Shown here one piece after another: positions 16,873-25,866 of a DNA stretch of 64,000 nucleotides. The notes under the pieces are model-generated. The model saw only the letters and a program-made list of their open reading frames with translations, searched no databases and was not told where the DNA came from. The DNA is taken from contig CALMPF010000017.1 in NCBI GenBank assembly GCA_937871505.1, forward strand, positions 1-64,000, given 5' to 3'. Source of the stretch: an uncultured Planctomycetia bacterium (GTDB lineage Bacteria; Planctomycetota; Phycisphaerae; Phycisphaerales; SM1A02). Each line of letters starts with the position of its first letter. The stretch's first letter is position 1. The translations under genes were made by a program, and so were the position numbers.

Positions 16873-19392
16873 ATGACGTGGCCCCGGATGTGGCTCCGCG
16901 ACCGCTTCCAGCCGCCTCGTCGAGGGAGGCGTGCCTCTGCCGCGCGCGCCACGGCCGCCGCGGCGATGCTGATCCTGCTGCATCCGGGCTGGATCCGCGA
17001 GTCGCTCCCCGGCGGTCTCGCCTCGGCGGCGCCTCGGCAGGCCGCCCGCGCTCCCGCGCCGCCCGCTCCCGTGGACGAAGCCGAGCTGCTCGACCGTCCG
17101 ATCGCGACGCTCGAGATCATCGGGCTGCGCCGCGTCGACGAGGCGTCGCTGCGGACCAATCTGCGGGTGGCTCCGGGACAGCCCTACGACCCCACCGCCG
17201 TCCGCGCCGACGTCAGCACCATGTACCGCCTCGGACAGTTCCAGACCGTCGCGGCGGATGCCCGGCTGCTCCCCGACGGCACGGTGGCGCTGCGCTACGT
17301 CGTGAACGAGCAGGCGCTCATCACGACCGTGCAGGTCGTCGGGAACAAGGTCGTCTCCGACGAGCAGATCCGCGCCGTCATTCCCCTCTTCGCCAACGCT
17401 CCCCGCGACGACTTCCTCGTCGAGCAGTCGATCCGCGACATCAAGAACCTCTATCGGCAGCGCGGGCACTTCCTCGTCGAGGTCACCGTCGACGAGAGCC
17501 GCCTCGCCGACTCCGGCATCCTGATCTTCCGCATCGTCGAGGGTCCGCGCGTGCGGATCCGCGCGGTCGAGTTCGAGGGCAACGACTCGTTCGCCTCGAA
17601 GGTGCTCGGCGCGCAGATCCGCACCAAGCCGTACATCTTCCTCTTCCGCAAGGGGCAGCTCGACGAGGACCAGCTCCTCGACGATGTCGCGACCCTCGAT
17701 CGCTACTACCGCGACCGCGGGTTCGTCGACGTGCGCGTCGACCGGCGCGTCGACATCAGCGCGGACAACACCGAGGCGAAGGTCGTCTTCGTGATCGCCG
17801 AGGGACGCCGGTATCGCGTGCGGCGGATCGACATCTTCGGCGGCAGCGCGCTCGATCCGCGGCCGCTGCGCGTCTTCGCGCCCGAGCAGCTCCGGGCGAT
17901 GCTCGAGATCCAGCCCGGCGACGTCCTCTCGCAGGATCTCGTCCGCAAGAGCGCCCGGGTGATCGAGGACTCGTACGGCCTGCTCGGATACATCGAGACG
18001 CGCGTCGGCACGACGAGCGTGCGCACCGGCGAGGCGGCGGAGGTCGATCTGCTGATCGACGTCCGCGAGGGCAGCCCCACGCGGACGGGCATCGTGCGCA
18101 TCCAGGGCAACTTCCTCACCAAGGACAAGGTGATCCGCCGCGAGCTGCGGATGCCGCCCGGCCGCCCGCTCGACGCCCGGCAGCTCACCGAGGCGCAGAC
18201 TCGGCTCAGGCAGACCCGCCTCTTCGGAGAGCCGATCCGGATCGCGGTGCAGGATCCGGCGCCGGACGAGGAGATCGACCCGGAAGACCTCGCCGACGGC
18301 GTCGAAGTCCGCGACGTGCTCGTCGAGGTCCGCGAGCGGAACACGGGATCGGTGAACTTCGGGTTTCTCGTCGGGACCGACTCCGGCCTCGCGGGCGAGA
18401 TCGCCATCCGGCAGGACAACTTCGACATCGCCGACTGGCCCGACTCGTGGGGAGAGCTCTTCGGCGGCCGGGCGTTCCGAGGCGCCGGGCAGCGCTTCCA
18501 GCTCTCCATCGCCCCCGGCATCGACGTGAGCACCTTCGGATTCAGCATCACGGAGCCGAGCCTGCTGGAGACCGATCTCAGCATGACCGTGGGGAGCTTC
18601 TTCCGGTTCCGCAACTACGACTACTACGACGAGCAGCGCTTCAACGCCAACACCAACTTCGGCCTGCGGATCGGCGACCTCTGGGGCCTCAACGCGGGCG
18701 CGCGGATCGAGCGCGTGAAGCTCGTCTCGATCGACGCGGACGCGCCGGTCCAGGCCTTCGATCAGGCCGGTCCGGACTGGCTCACCGCAGTCAGCCTCCG
18801 GCTCTCGCGGCGCGACGTCGACAGGCCGATGCGGCCTTCCCGGGGCACGATCTTCGACCTCGTCTTCGATCAGGTCGGCGCCTTCGGCGGCGACTGGAAC
18901 TACTCGATGGTCCGCGGCGAGTTCACCGCCTTCTTCCTGATCGACGAGGACTTCCTCGGCCGCCGCAGCGTGCTCCGCACCAACGTCCAGGCGGGCTACT
19001 TCTTCGATGACGCTCCGATCTACGAGAGCTTCTACCTCGGCGGCCGCAGCCTCCGCGGCTTCGACTTCCGGACGGTGTCGCCGAAGGGGATCAACCGCTT
19101 CGGGCAGCAGACCAACGACCCCATCGGCGGATCGTGGCTCTTCTTCGCGGGGGCCCAGTACGAGTTCCCGATCTTCGGCGAGATGGTCAACGGCGTCTTC
19201 TTCGTCGACAGCGGCACCGTGACCGACGACATCGCGCTCGACCCGTACCGGGTCTCGATCGGCGCCGGACTGCGCCTCTACATCCCGCAGTTCGGTCCGA
19301 TTCCGCTCGCCTTCGACCTCGCGTGGCCGATCTCCAAGGCGGCCCTCGACGAGGAGCAGATCTTCAGCTTCAGCGCGGAGCTCCCCTTCTGA
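16873..19392 (+). CDS. bamA: outer membrane assembly factor BamA
   Basis: The 839-residue Omp85 protein folds and inserts beta-barrels into the outer membrane. An N-terminal signal segment lies around residues 22-52. Five POTRA domains span roughly 76-500, each with the LxxIxGNxxxxxxxI-type pattern (for example TTVQVVGNKVVSDEQI at 151-166). The C-terminal half is a 16-strand barrel with the diagnostic RGF of the L6 loop at 728-730, and it ends in a terminal Phe (AELPF) as outer-membrane barrels do. The length matches BamA (about 800). The ATG at 16873 follows the promoter closely. It heads the ompH-ompH-lpxD-lpxC/fabZ-lpxA block, the classic order seen in Gram-negative bacteria. Confidence 0.95.
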   Translation: MTWPRMWLRDRFQPPRRGRRASAARATAAAAMLILLHPGWIRESLPGGLASAAPRQAARAPAPPAPVDEAELLDRPIATLEIIGLRRVDEASLRTNLRVAPGQPYDPTAVRADVSTMYRLGQFQTVAADARLLPDGTVALRYVVNEQALITTVQVVGNKVVSDEQIRAVIPLFANAPRDDFLVEQSIRDIKNLYRQRGHFLVEVTVDESRLADSGILIFRIVEGPRVRIRAVEFEGNDSFASKVLGAQIRTKPYIFLFRKGQLDEDQLLDDVATLDRYYRDRGFVDVRVDRRVDISADNTEAKVVFVIAEGRRYRVRRIDIFGGSALDPRPLRVFAPEQLRAMLEIQPGDVLSQDLVRKSARVIEDSYGLLGYIETRVGTTSVRTGEAAEVDLLIDVREGSPTRTGIVRIQGNFLTKDKVIRRELRMPPGRPLDARQLTEAQTRLRQTRLFGEPIRIAVQDPAPDEEIDPEDLADGVEVRDVLVEVRERNTGSVNFGFLVGTDSGLAGEIAIRQDNFDIADWPDSWGELFGGRAFRGAGQRFQLSIAPGIDVSTFGFSITEPSLLETDLSMTVGSFFRFRNYDYYDEQRFNANTNFGLRIGDLWGLNAGARIERVKLVSIDADAPVQAFDQAGPDWLTAVSLRLSRRDVDRPMRPSRGTIFDLVFDQVGAFGGDWNYSMVRGEFTAFFLIDEDFLGRRSVLRTNVQAGYFFDDAPIYESFYLGGRSLRGFDFRTVSPKGINRFGQQTNDPIGGSWLFFAGAQYEFPIFGEMVNGVFFVDSGTVTDDIALDPYRVSIGAGLRLYIPQFGPIPLAFDLAWPISKAALDEEQIFSFSAELPF

Positions 19393-19612
19393 CCGCCGCG
19401 GGAGCGGCGGCGGGCGGGGCGAGGTCGCCCCGGCGGGTCGAGGCGATGGCACGCCCCCGGCACCGCGGCGCGCGGAAGTGGAGCCGTCCGGCGGTGCTAT
19501 CGTCCCGTCTCCCGCGCCGCTGGGCGCCTGCGTCGACGATCGCGTCGCGGTCGCCGCGCACGCTGCCGGGGAGATCCCGGCCGCGGCCGAACTCCGAGGC
19601 TCCCGAAACACC

Positions 19613-20251
19613 ATGCGACCAAGCGTTCCGACCATCCTGCTCCTCGCCGCCCTGATCGCGGCCCTCGCCTACCAGGCCGGCGCCAACCGCGCTGCGGTGC
19701 CGGCGGCCGCGCCGAGGCCGACCGTCGTCGGCACCATCGATCTCGGCAGGGTTCTCGAGCAGGTCACCGCCCGGGCGGAGTGGGACGCGACCATCCGCTC
19801 CCTCGAGGAGGGGCTCGCATCGGCGCTGCGGTCGAAGCAGGAGACGCTCACGGCGGAGCAGGCGCGGATCCTCGAGCTTCCCGAGGGCGCCGAGAAGAAC
19901 GAGCGCCGCGAGAAGCTCGCGTTCGACCTCTTCGAGACCGAGGCGTGGATCAAGTGGAAGCGGGCCGAGGCCGACCGCGAGCGCTCGCTGATGTGGCGCG
20001 ATCTCTACCGCCTGACCAAGGAGGAAGCCGGCCGCCTCGCCGCAGCCCAGGGCGTCGATCTGCTCATCGTCAACGACTCGGTCGGCGAGATCCGCTCCAT
20101 CGACGAGGCGAACGTCTCCGCAGAGGCGGTCGTGCTCCAGCAGATCACCTCGCGCCGCGTCCTCTACGCCGCCAGGGACATCGACCTGACCGATCAGCTC
20201 ATCACGCGCATGAACAACGCCGGCGCCGCGGCGCCGCGCCCGGCGCGGTAG
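19613..20251 (+). CDS. OmpH/Skp-like periplasmic chaperone, copy 1
   Basis: The 212-residue protein has an N-terminal signal or anchor segment (residues 7-24, ILLLAALIAALAYQAG), then GTIDLGRVLEQ, the usual OmpH/Skp beta-strand opening, and a long charged helix pair (about 60-150) ending in DLLIVND and ITSRRVLYA. Skp trimers grip unfolded outer-membrane proteins and hand them to BamA, which is encoded just upstream. The ATG at 19613 was chosen so that the signal segment comes first. A TGCTATCGT extended -10-like site at 19495-19503 may give a leader of about 100 bases. It is a paralog of the next gene. Confidence 0.82.
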   Translation: MRPSVPTILLLAALIAALAYQAGANRAAVPAAAPRPTVVGTIDLGRVLEQVTARAEWDATIRSLEEGLASALRSKQETLTAEQARILELPEGAEKNERREKLAFDLFETEAWIKWKRAEADRERSLMWRDLYRLTKEEAGRLAAAQGVDLLIVNDSVGEIRSIDEANVSAEAVVLQQITSRRVLYAARDIDLTDQLITRMNNAGAAAPRPAR

Positions 20252-20374
20252 CGCTCCTCGGCGGCGGGCTTCGGGCCCGGTCCGGGCCGCATGCGGCGCT
20301 CAGCATGCGCCGCCGCCGCGCTCTCAGTCCCCTCCGCGTTCGACTGGTTTCAGATCCGCCGTTCCCACGACGCC

Positions 20375-21004
20375 ATGCCCATCTTCAGCTTCCGATCGAT
20401 CAGGTTCTCCCGGCCGCTCCCTGCGCTCGCGCTCGCGGGCGCGGGGCTGCTCCTCGCCGGGGCCGCAGCGGCGCTCTCCGTCGGACGTCCGGCGGTCGTG
20501 GCCACGGTGGACCTCGAGAAGGTCTACGCCGCGCTCGACGAGCAGGCGGCGGCGGATGCGTCGGTCGAGGCCCTCGCCCTGACGATGAACCGGGATGCGG
20601 AGTCCCGGCGCGAGTCGATCGAGCGGCTTCGCGGCGAGCTCGAGGCGTTCAGGCCGGGAAGCGCCGCCCACAAGGAGACCCTGAAGCGTCTCGAGCTCGA
20701 ACTGCTCAACTACAACGTCATGGTCGACTTCAACCGCCAGCGCATCGAGGCGCGGCGGGCGGAGTTCATCCGCAACATCTACGCGAGCATCAAGCAGACG
20801 CTGCGGTCGATGTCCGAGGAGCGCAGCATCGACATCGTCTTTCTCGACGACTCGATCCCGCAGATCGAGCCCGCCGACGCCCAGCGGACCATGCAGCAGA
20901 TCTCCGCCCGCCGGATGCTCTACTCCAGCCCGAAGCTCGACCTGAGCGACGAGCTCATCGGGCGGATGAACGCCGAGTTCCGGGCGCGGAAGGCCGGAGG
21001 CTGA
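20375..21004 (+). CDS. OmpH/Skp-like periplasmic chaperone, copy 2
   Basis: The 209-residue protein has a signal segment at about residues 16-34, then VATVDLEKVYAALDEQ matching the OmpH/Skp opening strand, a charged helical arm, and a closing block (IDIVFLDDS, ISARRMLYSS) equivalent to that of the preceding gene. The two copies have diverged strongly in the helical arm, which suggests different clients or a mixed oligomer. It lies 123 bases after copy 1 and 4 bases before lpxD2, so it belongs to the bamA-lpxA transcription unit. Confidence 0.8.
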   Translation: MPIFSFRSIRFSRPLPALALAGAGLLLAGAAAALSVGRPAVVATVDLEKVYAALDEQAAADASVEALALTMNRDAESRRESIERLRGELEAFRPGSAAHKETLKRLELELLNYNVMVDFNRQRIEARRAEFIRNIYASIKQTLRSMSEERSIDIVFLDDSIPQIEPADAQRTMQQISARRMLYSSPKLDLSDELIGRMNAEFRARKAGG

Positions 21005-21008
21005 GGAC

Positions 21009-22091
21009 GTGGCGGAGCAGCAGGCCGCAGGGCGCTCCGTCGCGGAACTCGGCGCTCTCCTCGGAGCGACCGTCGTAGGACCGGCGGAGAGGACCGTGCA
21101 CGGCGTGAGCGGGCTGGCGGAGGCGGGCCCCGAACACCTGAGCTTCGTCGCCTCCGCGCGCCACGCCAGGTCCTGGCGCAGCTCGAAGGCGGGGGCGATC
21201 CTGGTCACGCGCGGCCTGCTCGACGAGCGCGAATCGACCGACGGGCGCACGCTGCTCATCGTCGAGGATGCCGAGGACGCGATGACCGCGATGCTCGAGG
21301 TCTTCGCGCCGCCTCCCCCGCTCCCGGAGGTCGGCGTCCATCCGACCGCGTGGGTCGATCGCTCGGCGGCGCTCGGCGACGGCGTGCGCATCGGTCCGCA
21401 TGTCTCGGTCGACGCCGGGACGACCCTCGGCGAGGGCGTCGTGCTCCACGCAGGGGTTCGACTCTACCGCGAGGTCTCGGTGGGGCCGGGCTCGACCCTG
21501 CACGCGAACGTGGTCGTCCGCGAGCGCTGCCGCCTCGGAGCGCGCGTCATCGTGCATGCGGGGGCCGTGATCGGGGCCGACGGGTTCGGATATCGCGCCG
21601 ACCGGCGCAGCGGCGGATTGCGGAAGGTCCCCCAGATCGGCGTCGTCGTCGTCGAGGACGACGTCGAGATCGGGGCGGCCACCTGCATCGACCGGGCCAA
21701 GTTCGGCGCCACGACGATCGGGCGCGGGACCAAGCTCGACAACCTGATCCAGGTCGCTCACAACTGCCGCATCGGGCGCTCCTGCGTCATCGCCGCCAAT
21801 GTCGGCCTCGCGGGAAGCGTCGTGCTCGGAGATGGCGTCCAGGTCGGCGGCGCCGCGAGCTTCGCTCCGCACGTCGTCGTCGGCGACGGAGCTCGCATCG
21901 GCGCCACCTCGGGCGTCCTCGACGACGTCCCCGCGGGAGCGGCGGTCATCGGGACCCCGGCGGCTCCCGCCGTCGACGCGTTGCGACAGGTTGCGGCGGT
22001 GCGTAGACTGCCCGAACTCCTTCGGGCCGCCATGCGCGCCGGAATCGTCGCTCGCGATCGCGGCGGAGGAGCCCCGAAGGGTGGAGCGTGA
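21009..22091 (+). CDS. lpxD: UDP-3-O-acylglucosamine N-acyltransferase LpxD
   Basis: The 360-residue protein is a canonical LpxD. It has an N-terminal substrate-binding domain (1-105), hexapeptide beta-helix repeats (108-320) and a C-terminal helix. The family signature is intact: DGFGYR (191-196), IDRAKFGATTIGRGTKLDN and the catalytic His251 in QVAHNCRIG. It transfers a 3-hydroxyacyl chain from ACP to the 2-amino group in lipid A synthesis. The start is GTG at 21009, 4 bases after the ompH stop. It is followed by lpxC-fabZ and lpxA. A diverged paralog is encoded at 15686. Confidence 0.92.
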   Translation: MAEQQAAGRSVAELGALLGATVVGPAERTVHGVSGLAEAGPEHLSFVASARHARSWRSSKAGAILVTRGLLDERESTDGRTLLIVEDAEDAMTAMLEVFAPPPPLPEVGVHPTAWVDRSAALGDGVRIGPHVSVDAGTTLGEGVVLHAGVRLYREVSVGPGSTLHANVVVRERCRLGARVIVHAGAVIGADGFGYRADRRSGGLRKVPQIGVVVVEDDVEIGAATCIDRAKFGATTIGRGTKLDNLIQVAHNCRIGRSCVIAANVGLAGSVVLGDGVQVGGAASFAPHVVVGDGARIGATSGVLDDVPAGAAVIGTPAAPAVDALRQVAAVRRLPELLRAAMRAGIVARDRGGGAPKGGA

Positions 22092-22397
22092 TGCGGGAGG
22101 ATCCGGACGTCGCCGCGCCGACTCTGGCCCGCGGAGCCTCTTCCATCGGCCGCCCGTCGCGGCGATGAGCCCATCGAGGACCGGCTGGGCGTCCGAGGCG
22201 AACGCGCTTCGGAAGGCGAGGGCGAGCCCGAGGCCGACGATCGAGGAGCTGCAACGGCGCAGCATCCTCTGAGATGCAAGCGAGTTGCGGCGACGCAGAG
22301 CCTCGGCCTCCCGCTCGCCCGCAGCCCGGATGAACCGCGGCACCGCCTGCTGGGCCGCCCTCCAAAGACCCGTCCGGCGCGCGCCGCCGCTCCCGCA
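22092..22397. other. 306-base gap inside the lpx cluster
   Basis: No convincing gene is seen. A plus-strand 35-codon frame (22165-22272) and a minus-strand frame beginning with a signal-like stretch overlap each other, and neither has a promoter or ribosome site. The gap is unusually long for this otherwise tight cluster. It may hold a secondary promoter for lpxC-fabZ, but I find no good hexamer pair. Confidence 0.35.
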
Positions 22398-23786
<1,389 letters not shown>

Positions 23787-23797
23787 CCCAGCGCGCC

Positions 23798-24658
23798 ATG
23801 GCCACAATCCACCCCACCGCCGTCGTGCACTCCTCGGCCCGCCTCGCGGATTCGGTCCGCGTCGGCCCGTACGCCATCATCGGACCGGAGGTCCGCATCG
23901 GCGAGGACAGCGTCGTGCACAGCCACGCGATCGTCGCGGGGTGGACCAGCATCGGCGAAGGCAACGAGATCCACTCCTTCGCCGTCGTCGGCGGCGACCC
24001 CCAGGACCTCAAGTACCGCGGCGAGACGACCTGGCTGACCATCGGCGACCGCAACATCATCCGCGAGCACGCGACGATCCATCGAGGGACGGGCAACGGC
24101 GGCGGCCACACCGCCGTCGGCAGCGGCAACCTGATCATGTCCGCGGCGCACATCGCCCACGACTGCCGGCTCGGCGACCACATCGTGCTCGCGAACCAGG
24201 CGATGATCGCCGGGCATGTCCGCGTGGAGGATGGGGCGACGATCTCCGGCGGCGTCGGCATCCACCACTACGCGACCGTCGGCACCTGCGCGTTCATCGG
24301 CGGACTGACCCGCGTGACCAAGGACGTGCCGCCCTTCATGATCGTCGAGGGCAATCCCGCCGAAGTGCGCGGCTCGAATCACATCGCGATGAAGCGAAGG
24401 GGCTTCTCCGAGGCGGACATCGAGGCGATCAAGGACTGCTTCCGCCGCCTCTTCCGAGAGAACGGCGCGACGATGGCCGAGAAGATGGTGGTGCTCCGGG
24501 CGGAGTACCCGGCCTGCGCACCGGTGCACCGGCTCTGCGACTTCCTCTCGCGCATGGCCGAGGGCGTGCATGGGCGCTCCTACGAGCTCTCGCGCGCCGA
24601 CGACAAGCGGGCCCTGCGGCTCGAGCCGCTTCCGGAGGACGACGAAGAGGTCCTGTAG
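23798..24658 (+). CDS. lpxA: UDP-N-acetylglucosamine O-acyltransferase LpxA
   Basis: The 286-residue left-handed beta-helix acyltransferase performs the first step of lipid A synthesis, moving a 3-hydroxyacyl chain from ACP to UDP-GlcNAc. It shows many hexapeptide repeats from residue 5 to about 180, the catalytic His121 in AHIAHDCRLG, GGDPQDLKYRGE (a known LpxA block) and a helical C-terminal domain (200-265). The length fits the family (about 262) plus an acidic tail (EPLPEDDEEVL). The ATG at 23798 lies 11 bases after the lpxC-fabZ stop. It is the last gene of the bamA-lpxA unit and convergent with the acidic protein gene. Confidence 0.95.
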   Translation: MATIHPTAVVHSSARLADSVRVGPYAIIGPEVRIGEDSVVHSHAIVAGWTSIGEGNEIHSFAVVGGDPQDLKYRGETTWLTIGDRNIIREHATIHRGTGNGGGHTAVGSGNLIMSAAHIAHDCRLGDHIVLANQAMIAGHVRVEDGATISGGVGIHHYATVGTCAFIGGLTRVTKDVPPFMIVEGNPAEVRGSNHIAMKRRGFSEADIEAIKDCFRRLFRENGATMAEKMVVLRAEYPACAPVHRLCDFLSRMAEGVHGRSYELSRADDKRALRLEPLPEDDEEVL

Positions 24659-24786
24659 AACCTGGGAGCTGCGGTCTTTCCGGGCAGCGGGCGGACTGGG
24701 CTGTGGGAGGACCGGCCAGCGGGCGGAATGGGCCGCGGGCTCCTCCGAGTTCCGGCACCCCGGCCCCGGGGCCCCGGGCCGGGCGG

Positions 24787-25239
24787 TCAGTCGTCTTCGG
24801 CGCCCTCGCCCTCGTCGTCCTCGACGGACTCTTCGAAGCCCTCGTCCTCCTCGGAGTCGTCGAACTCCTCGTCTTCTTCCTCGTCCTCGTCGTCCTCGTC
24901 GTCGTCTTCGTCGTCCTCGAACTCCTCCTCGTCGTCGTCGTCGTCGTCGTCGTCGTCCTCGTCGTCGTCTTCCTCGTCGAGATCCTCATCGTCCTCGAGG
25001 AACTCGCTGAAGCCCTCCTCCTCCTCATCGTCGTCGCCCCACACGGCCGCGAACGCTGTTCGGAGGGCGCTCTCGGCCCCTTCCGACCGACTCGTCTCCG
25101 AGGCGACGATCGGCGCGGCCGCAGCCGGCGCGCGCAGTGGCGCAGACCCCGCAACGTCGACCGGACGCTGGTCGAGCTGATGGAGATCGAAGGCGCTCTG
25201 GCTCTGATCAATCGGCACTGGAACGATCGTTGACGTCAT
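24787..25239 (-). CDS. small protein with long Asp/Glu tail
   Basis: The 150-residue protein has an N-terminal half (1-68) with a normal mix of residues. Residues 69-150 are almost wholly Asp and Glu with scattered Phe, Gly and Ser. No known domain is recognised. The gene is supported by a promoter (TTGTCC, 16-base spacer, TATAGT on the complement, 25308 to 25281) and a Shine-Dalgarno-like GAGGGGAAG about 9 bases before the ATG. The strongly acidic tail could bind cations or basic proteins, but this is inference. The poly-GAC/GAG tract is prone to slippage, so tail length may vary between strains. Convergent with lpxA. Confidence 0.72.
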   Translation of the reverse strand: MTSTIVPVPIDQSQSAFDLHQLDQRPVDVAGSAPLRAPAAAAPIVASETSRSEGAESALRTAFAAVWGDDDEEEEGFSEFLEDDEDLDEEDDDEDDDDDDDDDEEEFEDDEDDDEDDEDEEEDEEFDDSEEDEGFEESVEDDEGEGAEDD

Positions 25240-25280
25240 GGTGGACTTCCCCTCAGGTTCGGGCTGGTCAATCGGGGCGA

Positions 25281-25308
25281 ACTATACCTTGAGGCTTCTT
25301 TCGGACAA
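25281..25308 (-). promoter_or_regulatory. promoter of the acidic-tail protein
   Basis: On the complement, TTGTCC (25308-25303), a 16-base spacer and TATAGT (25286-25281). The predicted leader is about 35 bases and contains a Shine-Dalgarno-like GAGGGG, in contrast to the leaderless starts common in this window. Confidence 0.7.
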
Positions 25309-25667
25309 GACCCCTCGCTCCGCAAGGGGCTCAGGAACGCCGCCTCCGGCGGGGCGAGGCTATCCCGCCTTGCGGACCCCGACAGGGAGCGGTCTCTGAA
25401 GCCGATGCAGTCGTCCGCCCCCGCCGACCCGGCGGCTCGCTCGGCGCTCTGGCAGGGCGCCGAGGCGCTCACGCGCGGCACCGTCCCGCATCCCTCCGTC
25501 GCCTCCGAGCGCCGTCCTTCGTCGCCCCCCGGGCGCCCCCCAAGCGCCCCCGCCCCGGCTGGCTTCATGCGCCGGTTCCGCCTGCCGGATCGCCCGCGGC
25601 GCCGGAGCGAGCGACGCCCCGACGGTTCCGCCGCGGGAGCGCGTGCACCCAGCGGCGGGCGAGAATT

Positions 25668-25727
25668 GGACTTCGAGGAACGGGACTTCGAGGAACTGGA
25701 CTTCGAGGAACTGGACCTTCAAGAAAC
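25668..25727 (+). repeat. 15-bp tandem repeat, four copies
   Basis: Units GGACTTCGAGGAACT/G at 25668, 25683 and 25698, with a degenerate fourth at 25713. The array lies between genes. It shares the core GGAACTGG and the 15-bp period with another intergenic array at 39381-39425. Confidence 0.85.
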
Positions 25728-25866
25728 CGGACGAGCGGCATCGCCGCCGCCTCATCGCGGAGCGATACGCCGTCGGCGCCTCGCGGTTCCACGGTTCGAG
25801 CAGTGCCGTGCGGCCCGGTCGTCGCGCCGGCGCTCCGGACTCGCAGCGCTCCCGTCGCCGGTCGGT

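Larger units (their letters stand above)
25240..25866. other. 627-base gap with promoter and 15-bp repeats
   Basis: The right part of the gap follows the stop of the minus-strand propeller gene. It holds the promoter of the acidic protein at 25281-25308 and a 15-bp tandem array at 25668-25727. Open frames here are Arg/Pro/Ser-rich and I do not support them as genes. Confidence 0.5.

Noticed and set aside
16855-19635. A minus-strand open frame of 926 codons across bamA
   Set aside because: Composition (Asp/Glu/Val/Arg-rich) is the standard mirror of a GC-rich coding strand, and bamA is unmistakable.
24762-24780. GGCCCCGGGGCC palindrome between lpxA and the acidic gene as a terminator
   Set aside because: No loop and no T tract, so it is a poor intrinsic terminator. 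The very high GC content alone could create it.
24787-25239. The Asp/Glu run considered as a frameshift artefact
   Set aside because: The promoter, ribosome site and uniform single-frame codons fit a real gene, and the run stays in one frame to a stop.
25236-25568. A minus-strand frame of 110 codons upstream of the acidic protein
   Set aside because: It covers the promoter of the acidic protein gene, and its composition is non-coding.
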